Shown: positions 54,614-64,000, counted from the first letter of the stretch. The stretch: DNA of 64,000 nt from Phragmites australis (GCF_958298935.1 NC_084944.1:17453679-17517678); one strand, 5' to 3'. Notes: generated by a model from the letters alone, not told the origin. Translations and numbers: made by a program.

Positions 54614-57600
54614 TTAAGATTTCTTGTGAACCGATGGATCTGAACTCTGCCCTTTTTTATGGGTTGAAGGTAATGAGAAAGACGATCCAATTTCATGGAA
54701 CTCGCCGGTTGGATTGATGATTTCGTTATTGATAAACCCGACAAGTTGTTCTTGAAGTGCGTTGATTTCACGAGGCATGAGACGTTCTTTGGACAGCTCG
54801 AGGATCTGCAATTTCAAGAATTGAATAAATCAATACATATGATTTTGGCGTATCGAACCTGAAAATTAGTCATCAATGTGTATATCGCCTACCTCAGGAT
54901 CTTCCGGCAGGATTGAATCCTCTGTGTTGAAGCTGTGCATGAATTCCATTACATAAAAACCACATAAATTATTGCCCGGACCCTGCTTCCTACAAGGAAA
55001 GCCATGTCGGACTGTCCATTCTTTCGTGTATGGCCTGTATCTAATGCTCTTCTTAGTGTATCATGGGTACACTCTGTATGTGTGTGATTATTACCGTAAG
55101 TAGACTTAGATTCAATCAAATCAAATATTACAAGAGCAGTAACGAAATAGTCGGTTTTTACCTTTGTAGCAAGTCAATGACGGGTTTGTAGGTTTCTTTC
55201 GGATTATTTTGTGAGTTAAAAATAAAGATCTTGTTAATATCTGACTGGATGACAAGGAGGATCCAGTGAAAACTGTACATAGGTCACTATAGGTTAGTTG
55301 GTCCTAATTTCTAACGATATATTGCTCAAAAAGAGTAAAAACATGTACCCCTAGTGGTAGGGTAAAAGTATTTATTTCTTCAATTGTAGCTTCAGAAGAC
55401 ACTTCAATACATAGTCCTCGGTTTTTTTTAGGTCGGTAGATTTCATCATTGTCGGGTTGACAAGATATGGGTCGATGAATCCCACATGCATAATGCACTC
55501 CTTCCTGCATCTTTGTACCTCCATTCTACACAAGGAATAAGTTAAGAGATTCAATACAATGGTACAGAAATATATATTGTGAATTATACGTATACGACAC
55601 TTACAGAGTCCAACAACTCAAGATAGACACGTCGAGGGCATCATGCTGGTACAGTCGATACATTTCCTCGAAGAATATAAAAATACTGTCATCCCCATGG
55701 AGGAGATCTTGTTCCTTGACTCTGGCCTCGAAACTTTCCCTACCCTCCTTCGACTCATTCATGTACCACGCATAGAATTTCCGAAGTTGATATGTCAGTT
55801 TGGCCCACTCGTCCGGCTCGACCAACAGTTTGCCCAGCTTAAATTGCCATGTCTCGGCTGCTTTGGGTGCCATGGACTCGTTAAAAAAATGCTCTCTTGT
55901 CATATTGGCATCCTTAAGGAATCTTTCTAGTTGTTGTTCTTCCCGTACTTGGTCGATAGAAGCCTGCCTCAAGGATTTCTTTTCTTTGATACGCTCGTAG
56001 TCTGATTGACACTTAGCCACAGCAGGTTTGCTTAGCGTCAAGAGAAACTTTTTTGTTTCTGCAGTGAGTGGTTTTTTCTTCTCAGGCTCTCGCTTTTTAA
56101 AAAAGTTTCTCGACTTCGGTGTTCACTATCGCTCTATTTTCCTCTGTAGTTCTTTCATAAGGCAACGTCTCAGGTGCTGCCACCTTCTTAGACTGAGAGC
56201 GTGTTGTCAACTTCGGAGGAGGAGTTGGCAATTTTGGTGGCACTGTTGCTGACTTCGGAGGAGGAATTGGCAATCTTTGAGGCACTGGTGCTAACTTCGG
56301 AGGGGGAGGTGTTGGCTCCCTTGGTGGCATTGTTGCTAACTTTGGAGGGGGCTGAGTTGACTCTCTTCTCGGTGACGGTGGTAGTGGCAGCAACAGTGGT
56401 GGAGTTGGATCTCTCCCTGGTGACAGTGGCACTGGCGCCGACTATAGAGGAGTTGGATCTCTTCTGTGTGCTGGGTCTGACTCCGTATTACACGACTCGT
56501 TTATCTCATCTTCAAACAATATGTAGAGCTTGTGCCACAAAACGAAGCCACCCACGTTTGATCCAAGCCTCTTGGAACTCGTCTCTCTGAGGTAATCCAT
56601 GTCAAGCTTACGGTACGGCTTTCGCACAGAGTCCACGTGGACCTTAGCGTATCCCCGTGGTATCGGGAGATCGTTCAAAAGAGCCCCTTCGACGCATTGG
56701 TTGACCTGCCCCATAGCCACCGTGATGGTAATGTTCATGGTGGGCACGACAAGCTTGCACACCTTGCTTTATGTGATGTCATCCATGGGGAAACAGGCTA
56801 ATTCTTCTTCTCCAAACCCCGCGGACGCGCAGCTGCTCTGACGACCACCAGGGCTCACAACATTTTCTTCGCCTTGCTGCTACCTGATTCCTTGCTGAAA
56901 TGATTCTTTGATTTCTCTGATTTTGGGGTCTGTCATCTGATGCTCTTGCACAAGTTCTTGTCGCACTACAGCCAACAAGTCTTCCAGCTCTTCTCTTCTT
57001 CTCTTCCGACTCCTATAACTTTCGGCGGATTCTGGGAATCCCTCTTTACAGGGCACCACACCCTTGCCTCTGGTGTGACCTGGCTGCTCCTTGGTTCCCA
57101 GTGCCAAGGTTAGCTGCTCCTTGGTTCCCAGTGCCAAGGTTAGCTGGTCGTTTTCCCTATCCGTCCTGAAAGAGCCTTGGGAAGACTGGGTGTGGGCATC
57201 TGTAATTCTCTGCATCACTTCCTGTTCTCTATCGCTTTTGAAGTTCAGACTGCCATTTGCCGCCAAGGTTACCCTTCTCGCGTACAGATAGTGCTTCGCT
57301 CGTTCAATCTAGGGGGTCGTCTGAGGTGTGGCACCACTGCGGGTTACCTGTTCTTCCATCTCATCCCACTCATCGTATTTTCTCATGTACCCACGCGAGC
57401 CAGTTCTGTGGGGGTACACGTTCTTCTGGGAGTTGGCTTTGTTGATCTCACTTAGTCGTTGTGCTTCCTCTGAACGCTTGTGCTCTATGAAATCGTTCCA
57501 GAATGGTTGAACCGTCGGATAATGGTCCCATTTTGGTGTCCAGCCCACCAAGCTATAATTTCTCCACAGCTTACCCTTGAAATTCTTGAACGCGATGGAC

Positions 57601-58136
57601 ATTGTTGATAGGGCACGACCCTTTGCTTTGGCCATGCTGCACCCTTCAGGGAACTCAAACTTTGCCAACAACTTGCCTCACATAAGATCCTTGATGTTTT
57701 CGGGAACCATCCACACGTCATCCTGTCTGCCTCTCCAAGTTCTATATGTGACTGCGACATGGTCCCTCACAAGACACCCGATTGCTGTCTTGTACGGGCC
57801 CAGAATAACTTTTGGTATCGTGGGCTCCCCGACTGCATTGACCTCCGCGATGATGAAACGTCCCCCAGGCATCCTGCTGGGACCTCGTCCACTCCTCTCT
57901 TCTCCTGTCATCTCGTCACCACCCGGAGCATTAGCATCAGGGTCGATTTGACCCTCCGGTGCATCACCTTCGGCCGTGCCCTGCGCAGCCTCAGCGGCTG
58001 CCTCCAACTCAAATTGTTCCATATTCAAGTACAACCTCGGGCTACCGCCCCATGTCTGGTCCGGCTCCATGTTTGCAGACTCACCATGTACTAAGGCTGG
58101 AGCCGGAACTGAGGGACCTTGTATCAGAGGGTGCAC
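54614..58136 (-). pseudogene. CACTA-encoded Ulp1-type (C48) protease with Transposase_24-like N-terminus
   Basis: Minus-strand gene, exons about 58136-55605, 55525-55349, 55272-55162, about 55070-54893 and 54805-54614; most splice sites are GT-AG and preserve frame. Exon 1 has a Transposase_24-like region (GGRFIIAEVNAVGEPTIP near 57860, LAKFEFPEG near 57665, RGYMRKYDEWDEMEEQ near 57390), a duplicated LTLALGTKEQ motif near 57130, Pro-rich repeats near 56400-56200, and a helical region ending ALDVSILSCWTL. Later exons hold the Ulp1 fold: VGFIDPYLV, FHWILLVIQSD (catalytic His) and GNNLCGFYVMEFMH (catalytic Cys). Ulp1 proteases cut SUMO-type conjugates; this family is common in plant transposons. 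Several in-frame stops (57678, 57309, near 56880 and 56440, two in exon 2) and one frameshift near 56095 disable it. Start uncertain. Confidence 0.85.
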
Positions 58137-58416
58137 GGCGGTTGGATTTCGTACGTGTCGTTCCTACATCAACATTTTAGACACAAGAAGCACTTGATTT
58201 AGAGATAATCTAAAACCGAATGCTATACTGGAACATAGAAGAAATGAGGAGAAAGGGACGTAAAATGCAAGGGCATAAGGCACACAGAAATGCAAAAGTA
58301 CAACATATTGATCATGTCCATAAGTACAATATACATCAGTTTCAGTTATGTAAGTGTTCATAGCCAGAGTACAGAACACATAATAATCAGGTCCACACAA
58401 GCATTATACATTCAAA

Positions 58417-58761
58417 CTACTCGTCGCTATCATCACTCGGCAACCACCAGTACTCATCGCCCTCAATATGGCCAACATCATCGCCCTCAACGTAGTCATA
58501 AGGAACCACATCGTTCGGGTCCACGCTAGAATCCACATCATCGCCCTCAAGGTGGTCAACATCTTGACGGTCCAGCACCTCGGCCGATTGAATGGATAAC
58601 TTATGAAGCCTGCTAACTACCTCCTCAAATTGGAGTACAAGCCGGTTTGCATCCATAGAGCACTTGCACGAACAGGGATCGAAGCTTTCGTTAGCCATCT
58701 TCCTTAGGTCTACAACTATATCATCGATCTTTTCGATGGTCCATGCCCAACCATTAGTCAT
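58417..58761 (-). CDS. Hypothetical acidic protein ORF inside CACTA
   Basis: 114 codons starting MTNGWAWTIEKIDDIVVDLRK, ending in an acidic tail with repeated EGDDV and VDxxD words (encoded by imperfect repeats of CATCATCGCCCTCAA). It lies about 280 bases upstream of the Ulp1 gene on the same strand. I do not recognise the family; it could be a small tnpA-like accessory protein, a 5' exon of the Ulp1 gene or a chance frame. Confidence 0.4.
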   Translation of the reverse strand: MTNGWAWTIEKIDDIVVDLRKMANESFDPCSCKCSMDANRLVLQFEEVVSRLHKLSIQSAEVLDRQDVDHLEGDDVDSSVDPNDVVPYDYVEGDDVGHIEGDEYWWLPSDDSDE

Positions 58762-59089
58762 GTTCTACAACCATCCAAAACGGATAGTTAAACACATATG
58801 AGCTCAGTGTGAGGGATTGAAGATGCAATTTCACTAAACCTTGACAAAAGATTATTATGAAAAATCAATTTATACTAGATTTTGTAAATTTTTACAAGGG
58901 AAGTCTAGCACAAAGACAAACAAGGCTATTCCCGAGTTAGGAATTCAATCTACATAGAGAGGAGGGGGGTATAGGTTGTCCTAAACTGCGTTTACTGAAT
59001 AATAGAGAGTATTTGAATGGTTTTAATGACAGCTTTGCTCAAATGAGAAATATTCTCTTAAAAGATAGAATCTCTTATGGACTATCATC

Positions 59090-59413
59090 ATGGAAAACTT
59101 TGATAAAATTCTTAGTAGTAAATTCAACGGTAAGTGTTTACAGGAGCTAGATATCTTAAAGACTATATTAAGAAATTCTAGCCATAACTATTTCAGTTTT
59201 AAGGCTATGTATTACAATCAAAGAACCAAATCTATGGTTGACTTCATCCCTATTACTGAATTAGATCCATTAATTAGCTATAAGTATTATTATGTGAGAG
59301 AGTTGCTACGGTTAAAGAATATTACTCCAATGAATGTAGCAGAACTACAAGCACAAAGAACATTGTGGAATGTGTTTAACAAGGCATCGGCAGATTCCTC
59401 CAGAATAAATTGA
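59090..59413 (+). CDS. Unidentified AT-rich ORF, first part of a compact coding block
   Basis: A 107-codon plus-strand frame starting MENFDKILSSKFNGKCLQEL, rich in Asn, Lys, Ile and Tyr, with no repeats. A conserved-looking reading also extends upstream of the ATG in another frame (QMRNILLKDRISYG near 59040-59080). The stop at 59411-59413 overlaps the ATG of the next ORF, and phrases on each side suggest one frame broken by a one-base shift. Composition and opposite strand set it apart from the surrounding CACTA. I do not recognise the family. Candidates are an integrated mitochondrial linear-plasmid sequence, an endogenous viral fragment or an unusual transposon gene. Confidence 0.45.
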   Translation: MENFDKILSSKFNGKCLQELDILKTILRNSSHNYFSFKAMYYNQRTKSMVDFIPITELDPLISYKYYYVRELLRLKNITPMNVAELQAQRTLWNVFNKASADSSRIN

Positions 59414-59937
59414 CTCAATTTGAACAAATATCCCACAAAATCCGCAAAAAAGTTGAACAATGTTTGGTACACGTTGTAACATGCCAATCCCATGATGCGA
59501 TAAGCTATGTTTATGGAAATATCTTTGCTCTTGTTAAATTAGGGGTTTTTGCCACGGTACGGTACAACTATACAAAATGTGATCCTAGTTTATATAATGG
59601 TGATATCCTTCCTGATGGATTTTTGGATTTATTTTGCAATGATAAATCAAATATACCTGGTTATACTAAGTTTGTATTCATGGAAACCCAGAAGAATATG
59701 ACTCAATCGATCGTAGAGGCCTTTGAAGAGGCACCATTTAAGGATATGCTTGATAGTATTCACAAGCTGCAGCTTGAAGAGTTTGAAACATTGCCAGATG
59801 AAGATGACGCTATTACTAGTATACGGGGAATGAATACTATGAAAGATAGTAAACTGTTAGCCGGCATTGGATTAGGTGTCTTGGTATGTTTCTATATAGC
59901 GGCCGGGGTGCTACCACATTGGAATAATAATCTATGA
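59410..59937 (+). CDS. Unidentified ORF with C-terminal membrane helix
   Basis: 175 codons starting MTQFEQISHKIRKKVEQC and ending with one strong hydrophobic helix (LLAGIGLGVLVCFYIAAGVL) and a short polar tail, as in a tail-anchored protein. The middle contains DGFLDLFCNDKSNIPGYTKF and an acidic helix near residues 120-145. No stop interrupts it, notable in an otherwise decayed neighbourhood. It overlaps the preceding ORF by four bases (ATGA type), either a real compact arrangement or a frameshift in one gene. Not recognised; the only prediction offered is a membrane-anchored protein. Confidence 0.5.
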   Translation: MTQFEQISHKIRKKVEQCLVHVVTCQSHDAISYVYGNIFALVKLGVFATVRYNYTKCDPSLYNGDILPDGFLDLFCNDKSNIPGYTKFVFMETQKNMTQSIVEAFEEAPFKDMLDSIHKLQLEEFETLPDEDDAITSIRGMNTMKDSKLLAGIGLGVLVCFYIAAGVLPHWNNNL

Positions 59938-60014
59938 TAATAAAAACTACAATGATAGGATTAGTTAATTGTTCTACAATCATTTCTTAGCAATCTCGTC
60001 GATTTGGAACTCAA

Positions 60015-60350
60015 TTATTTAACAATACTCATGTACGCGGCGAGGGCTAGGAGAGTTTGGTGGGAAGAGAAGACCGACCGTTGGGCTTGAATGGGATAGA
60101 GGAGAGCAGGAGAGGTGGTCCTTGGCATCGGCGTCAGGGGCGGCGGCGGCTCCTCCTCCGTGGGGGGTGACGGCGGTGAGGGCTCCGGGGAAAAATCGGC
60201 ATTGGGAGGAGGCGGTGGCGCGTCGGGGCGGCGTCGGGAGGAGGCGGCGGCGCGTCGGGGCAGCGTCGGGAGGAGGCGGCGGTGCATCGGGGCTCGGGTG
60301 ACTGAAGCGAACAAGGAAGGCAGCGCTAGGGTGAATAGAGGAACGAGGAT
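60015..60350 (-). other. GC-rich, Pro/Arg-repeat segment within CACTA
   Basis: On the minus strand this reads as a Pro-rich open frame (MFASVTRAPMHRRLLP..., then PPPP and SPPSPP runs) with an imperfect 33-36 bp repeat around 60200-60290 (CGGCGCGTCGGGGCGGCGTC type). It resembles a GC-rich first exon or leader of a grass CACTA gene placed just inside subterminal repeats. No domain recognised. Confidence 0.4.
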
Positions 60351-60389
60351 GCGGCTAAGTGTTGGAGATAAATATAGGAGACGTATCAG

Positions 60390-60510
60390 TGCCGGTTATA
60401 TTTACAACCAGCACTAATGGTTGAAGTATCAGTGCCGGTTATATGTACAACCAGCACTAATAGTTAAAGTATCAGTGCCAGTTACTACATAGAACCGGCA
60501 CTGATACAAG
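60390..60510. repeat. Internal block of CACTA subterminal-type repeats
   Basis: Three copies of TATCAGTGCCGGTTATAT-like words with ACCAGCACTAAT partners, the same core (CAGTGCCGGTT) as the terminus at 54132-54390. The block ends with ACCGGCACTGATACAAG and no TAGTG follows. It lies between the TNP2 and Ulp1 genes, where a terminus is not expected. Confidence 0.7.
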
Positions 60511-60791
60511 TTTTCCCAGCAAATTAATTCTTATAATGTGCTTTGTTTGACAAAATAAATGCTTTAATGTGCTTTGTTGCATATAAAATTATTTTTAATT
60601 CTAGAAAATTGCAAATAAATTTTATAAAATCTTTTTAACTTGTTTTATGTTGAAAAATAATTCTAGAAAATTTCAATATGCACTCGATATAAATTAAAGC
60701 ATATTATTATATCACCCATACATGTCCTTGATACAAAATAAAGCTTAAGCTAAATATTATACAAAGTTCACCAAATACATGAAAACTGCTT

Positions 60792-61591
60792 TCACTGAAC
60801 GATTAATGCTTCGTTATGGTCACGGCGTATGTAGGTAGCTTCCGCAGTGTCATCAATGAGAGGCAGTTCGACATTCTCTCCAAAAGGAGGCAGGTCTTCG
60901 AATTTGTCGCGGTTTTTGTCGTCGACAACATCCTCAACACCGACGATTTTTCTTTTTCCTTGAAGAACCACGTGACGCTCCTCCTTGTTAGCTGGGTCTA
61001 GGTCTTTTACATAGAAGACTTATGCAACATCGTTGGCAAGCACGAATGGTTGTTCTCTGTATCCGACGAGTTTGAGGTCCACGGTAGTCATACCGTACTT
61101 GTCGACCTTGACTCCCCCTGGGAGTCTGACCCATTGGCACCGAAACAGAGAGACCATCAACTCGCCAAATTCAAGTTCCCAAATCTGCTCTATGAATCCA
61201 TAGTAGGTCTCCCTATAGCCAGCGCGGTCACAAGCATCAATACAAACACTGCTATTTTGGTTAGTGCTCTTGTTGTCTTGTGCTCGCGTATAAAATGTAT
61301 AGCCGTTAATCTCGTATGCTTGGAATGTACGAATCGTAGTTGACGGGCCATTTGCCAGTAGTTCCAACAGAGCATCGTCGGTATCCTTACCCATCATGAG
61401 TTGATGTAACCAATTACTGAAATTACCTCTGTGCTCTTTTGCGATCCAATCATCTGACTTCGTTGAATTTGTGGAGCGTAGCATGCTCACATGCATTTTG
61501 ACATACGGGATCACTACAACTGCCTGTTGCAGAACTGTGAAGTGTGCTTGAGTGAATGAAGCACGATCTTTGATATGGATTGAAGTATGAC
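60792..61591 (-). pseudogene. CACTA TNP2-type transposase, C-terminal part
   Basis: C-terminus of an En/Spm TNP2 transposase on the minus strand. HIKDRASFTQAHFTVLQQAV near 61575-61520 leads into PYVKMHVSMLR and the DUF4216-type domain: INGYTFYTRAQDNKSTNQNS near 61330-61270, YGFIEQIWELEF, CQWVRLPGGVKVDKYG and KLVGYREQPFVLANDVA ending at 61020. There the frame has a TAA, and it continues as VFYVKDLDPANKEERHVVLQ to a terminal acidic tail and a TGA at 60792-60794. The N-terminal and catalytic parts are missing because a gypsy LTR starts at 61592. One stop plus the insertion make it dead. Confidence 0.88.
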
Positions 61592-63154
61592 TGTCGGAGG
61601 ATGAACTCCTGTCGCAGGGATCACGAGAGACCCCTTTTTAAAGATTCGGCCGGGGGGATGATCCTGAACGAGCTTATCTGGGAAATAAATGGGAACATAG
61701 ATAAATGCAGTGGCTGGTGGTGGGAGATGATCGACCTAGTGCAAGAAAGATGGATGCACCGGGGTTTAGACAGGTTCGGGCCGCACGGGGGCGTAACACC
61801 CTACTCCTGTGCGAGTGTTATATCTCTCCTTGAAGGGAATTCTTCAAGGATGTCTCTGGTTACAGGGGTGAGCTGTCTACAGAGAGCTTGAGGCTCTCGT
61901 GTTCTAGCTTGGCTTGAGCTTGTTTGTGATGTTCTTCGCCTTTTGATCTGGGCTTCGGGTTCTTCTTGAGGGTTGTCGGGGCTTTCTTGCCTTGTTTTCC
62001 TTATTTTCGGTCTGTCTTTATGTGTTCTCCATCCTTTCCTTTTATAGGCGCGCCGACCTCGACTTATCCAGAATGGGAAAGAGGGGGCGCGAATGCCAAG
62101 GCGCCACGGAGAAAAGCATCATCATTCCGTCTTGGCGAAGTGACAGGGGCGATGGAAAATTGCGGCGTGCATCCGACCACCCGCCACTGTGAATGTCCTC
62201 CGGTGCCATTAAGAGGGCCCACCGGGCAGCCACAGAGGTGCCCGGTGCGCCCACCCTGTCTTGTTCTTCTGTCAGGGCAGGGTGGCAGGCGGAGCGCTTC
62301 GATTTTGGCAACGTTATCCCGAGGCACCCGTGTGAAAAGGGACGGGACCCGTGCATTTAATGGACCCACGCCCCCCTGCCAGAGCATGGCAGGGTCTGAC
62401 ACCAGGGCGTGGGCAGCTGAGAATGTCAGGATGTCAGGATGTCAGGCCGCGCGTGCCTATTAAATGCGGCATTGGGCCTTTGACTGGCTGACACCCCGAC
62501 GATGGGACCCTTCGGGTCGTCGGACGATCTTGCGCGAACCTTCGAGGAACCGAGTCCTCGGGGGCTGCCACGTGCAGCCCCGAGCACTCTCTCCCGAGCA
62601 CTCCGGTGAGACCTTCGGGGAACCGAGTCCTCGGGGGCTGCCACGTGCAGCCCTGAGCACTCTCTCCCGAGCACTTGGGTGAGACCTTCGGGGAACCGAG
62701 TCCTCGGGGGCTGCCACGTGCAGCCCCGAGCACTCTCTCCCGAGCACTTGGGGGAGACCTTCGGGGAACCGAGTCCTCGGGGGCTGCCACGTGCAGCCCC
62801 GAGCACTCTCTCCTGAGCACTTGGGGGAGACCTTCGGGGAACCGAGTCCTCGGGGGCTGCCACGTGCAGCCCCGAGCACTCTCTCCCGAGCACTTGGCTG
62901 TTTGGATCATCGGGGAACTACAGTACTCGGGGGTAGGCGAGAACCCTTCCGAGCACTTCCTTCCCGGTACTTGGACTCTGCGGATCATCGGGGAACTGGG
63001 GTGCTCGGGAACCAGAGGCGGCGGCCCCGAGCACCTTCTTCCGGGACTTAGCTTCTTCTTATCTTGCAGGGTGGACCTCACGGGATGGTGACGCGTGGCG
63101 GATGGCCGGCCCGGTCTCGGGACTCAGGGACCCCTGGTTCCTGATACACCGACA
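61592..63154 (-). mobile_element. 3' LTR of a Tat-lineage Ty3/gypsy element
   Basis: On the minus strand the LTR starts TGTCGGTGTATCAGG at 63154 and ends CATCCTCCGACA at 61592 (1563 bp), with TGTCGG/CCGACA inverted ends. A TATAAAA box at 62046-62040 is followed downstream on that strand by GGAGTAGGGTGTTACGC and GGCCCGAACCTG, phrases I associate with grass gypsy LTRs. GGGGGCTAC immediately before the LTR start is the usual polypurine tract, so internal sequence lies to the right, beyond 63154. It interrupts the CACTA TNP2 gene; the partner 5' LTR is outside the window. Confidence 0.82.
62541..62905. repeat. 73-bp tandem repeat in the gypsy LTR, five units
   Basis: TTCGGGGAACCGAGTCCTCG starts at 62541 (variant), 62614, 62687, 62760 and 62833, an exact 73-bp spacing. 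Each unit includes GGGGGCTGCCACGTGCAGCC, a palindrome-containing phrase with a CACGTG core. Degenerate relatives (ATCGGGGAACT) continue to about 63000. Confidence 0.95.
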
Positions 63155-63172
63155 GTAGCCCCCGGGCCCATT
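63155..63172 (-). promoter_or_regulatory. Polypurine tract of the gypsy element
   Basis: The minus strand reads TGGGCCCGGGGGCTAC directly before the LTR start TGTCGG; GGGGGCTAC is the usual plus-strand primer region in Tat-lineage grass elements. Confidence 0.7.
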
Positions 63173-63510
63173 GGTAGGCGACATGATGGAGACGGCGGAT
63201 GGGCCCTTCGTCGCGGCCGAGGCCGAGGCTGGCGCAGACGCCAAGTGGTAGGCTTTCGAGAGGTGGCCCTTACGGACTCAGACCTCATGTACGCCCCAAC
63301 GGGAAAATGAGTGGACGCGTGTCCACACAACTTCCGAAGGGTATGATGACCGTACGGGCAGCACGCGCGGTCGCCGCGCAGATCGAGGAAAATACGCCTG
63401 GCAGCCACTGACATTGCGCGATCGGCGGGAGATTCGCCTGGCGGTTACGCCGATCGAGGCGACGCTTCGCCGAGCGAACCGTTTGGGCGGCAGTTTTTGA
63501 ACTTTCGAGA

Positions 63511-63519
63511 TATAAAAGG
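63511..63519 (+). promoter_or_regulatory. TATA box upstream of the antisense ORF
   Basis: TATAAAAGG on the plus strand, 148 bases upstream of the ATG at 63667, followed by a pyrimidine-rich leader (TTCCTTCTCTCTCTCTTTCC). Confidence 0.6.
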
Positions 63520-63666
63520 GGGATAGGATCGGTCCGTCCCCCTCTTTACGCTTTCTTGCTCTTGCGCCCTTTGTGCTTCGAAGCCCTTAGGAAATTCTCA
63601 GGCGACCGGAGCATTCTTCCTTCTCTCTCTCTTTCCACCGCCAAAACATCTTTCATTCTTGTCGAG

Positions 63667-64000
63667 ATGACGAGGGTTGGAGGAGGACGCCGGGACAAGG
63701 CTTCGGACAGCATCTTGCCGGAGTCTCGTCTAAGGAACGAGGAGGCGGTGGACAAGATCAGAAAACTGCTGGTGCCGAAGGGGCAAGAAGGTGCTGTGGT
63801 GGTGACGTCGGCGAGCCTGACGCCGGCGACGACCTTCCCAGGGTGGATCGTTCTCTTCACCTCTTTTGTGGCGGCGGGGTTGGTGCCGCCGTTCTCCACC
63901 TTCTTCCTGCAAGTGCTGGAGACGTACGGCATTCAACTGGCGCACCTAAGCCCCAACTCCGTGGTGGTGTTGGCGGTCTTCGCGCATCTCTGCGAAATGT
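63667..64000 (+). CDS. Antisense ORF of the Tat gypsy element ('gypsy-type transposase' domain), partial
   Basis: Open from the ATG at 63667 to the window edge (at least 111 codons, no stop). After a basic N-terminus (MTRVGGGRRDKASDSILPES) the frame reads GWIVLFTSFVAAGLVPPFST, then LQVLETYGIQLAHLSPNSVV and FAHLCEM. This is the start of the domain often annotated as 'putative gypsy-type transposase' in grasses. The host element lies on the minus strand, so this ORF is antisense to gag-pol, between the integrase side and the 3' LTR. Additional antisense ORFs at this place are described for Tat-lineage retrotransposons; their function is unknown. The TATA box at 63511 suggests its own transcript. 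A minus-strand 128-codon frame over the same bases is a shadow. Confidence 0.75.
   Translation, partial: MTRVGGGRRDKASDSILPESRLRNEEAVDKIRKLLVPKGQEGAVVVTSASLTPATTFPGWIVLFTSFVAAGLVPPFSTFFLQVLETYGIQLAHLSPNSVVVLAVFAHLCEM

Noticed and set aside
62541..62905. CRISPR-like array
   Set aside because: The 73-bp period is a contiguous tandem repeat with no unique spacers, in a eukaryotic LTR.
62426..63081. Open frames of 139-215 codons with internal repeats on the minus strand
   Set aside because: They translate the 73-bp tandem array (73 is not a multiple of 3), which keeps all frames open by chance; no protein domain.
63546..63932. 128-codon minus-strand frame near the window end
   Set aside because: It overlaps the plus-strand antisense ORF, whose hydrophobic/charged pattern matches a known domain; the minus reading has none.

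Overview
ORGANISM AND CHARACTER. This is a transposon-dense stretch of a grass nuclear genome. It is probably panicoid (maize/sorghum/sugarcane/millet type). Evidence: Sirevirus (Ty1/copia) LTRs with CCGGATGATCCGG-type motifs, CACTA elements with long subterminal repeat arrays, Tat-lineage Ty3/gypsy sequence beginning TGTCGGTG next to a GGGGGCTAC polypurine tract, Tourist-type MITEs, GT-AG introns, TATA boxes and a GC-rich grass-type exon. No bacterial-style operon is present. I see one gene that looks intact and host-encoded: a two-exon thaumatin-like protein on the minus strand (19013-21034). LAYOUT. 1-16.3 kb: an inverted Sirevirus LTR; a decayed Mutator-like transposase split by a 1470-bp solo-LTR-like insertion (GTGAC target duplication); a plant-mobile-domain fragment; a GRF zinc-finger gene with its own TATA box, split by a 1838-bp CACTA element (TAG duplication); a copia reverse-transcriptase relic; a gypsy LTR plus gag leader; one exon of an R2R3-MYB gene; and two more truncated Sirevirus LTRs. 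16.3-21.2 kb: a second GRF-like/coiled-coil pseudogene, a TIR-element fragment and the thaumatin-like gene. 22.3-32.8 kb: a minus-strand L1-type LINE, its endonuclease split by a 3100-bp solo LTR (GTAGC duplication). 34.8-38.2 kb: a second, more decayed LINE on the minus strand. 38.2-49.5 kb: a 5'-truncated Sirevirus with gag, pol, a Gln-rich env-position ORF, several polypurine tracts and the 3' LTR. 49.5-54.1 kb: copies of a tandem triplication (about 2 kb without insertions) that begins inside the second LINE. 54.1-61.6 kb: minus-strand CACTA sequence with a Ulp1-type protease pseudogene (five exons), the C-terminus of a TNP2 transposase, and an unexplained AT-rich coding block on the plus strand (59.0-59.9 kb). 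61.6-64.0 kb: the 3' LTR of a minus-strand Tat-lineage gypsy element and the start of its antisense ORF, which runs off the window. HOW THE PARTS RELATE. Most structure is nesting. Target duplications and restored reading frames give relative ages: MULE before its solo LTR, GRF gene before CACTA, LINE before its solo LTR, triplication before the Sirevirus, two MITEs and CACTA, and CACTA before the Tat gypsy element. All identifications come from reading the sequence and recognising motifs; no alignment or database search was run, so family names are recognition-level calls and percent-like statements are by-eye comparisons.
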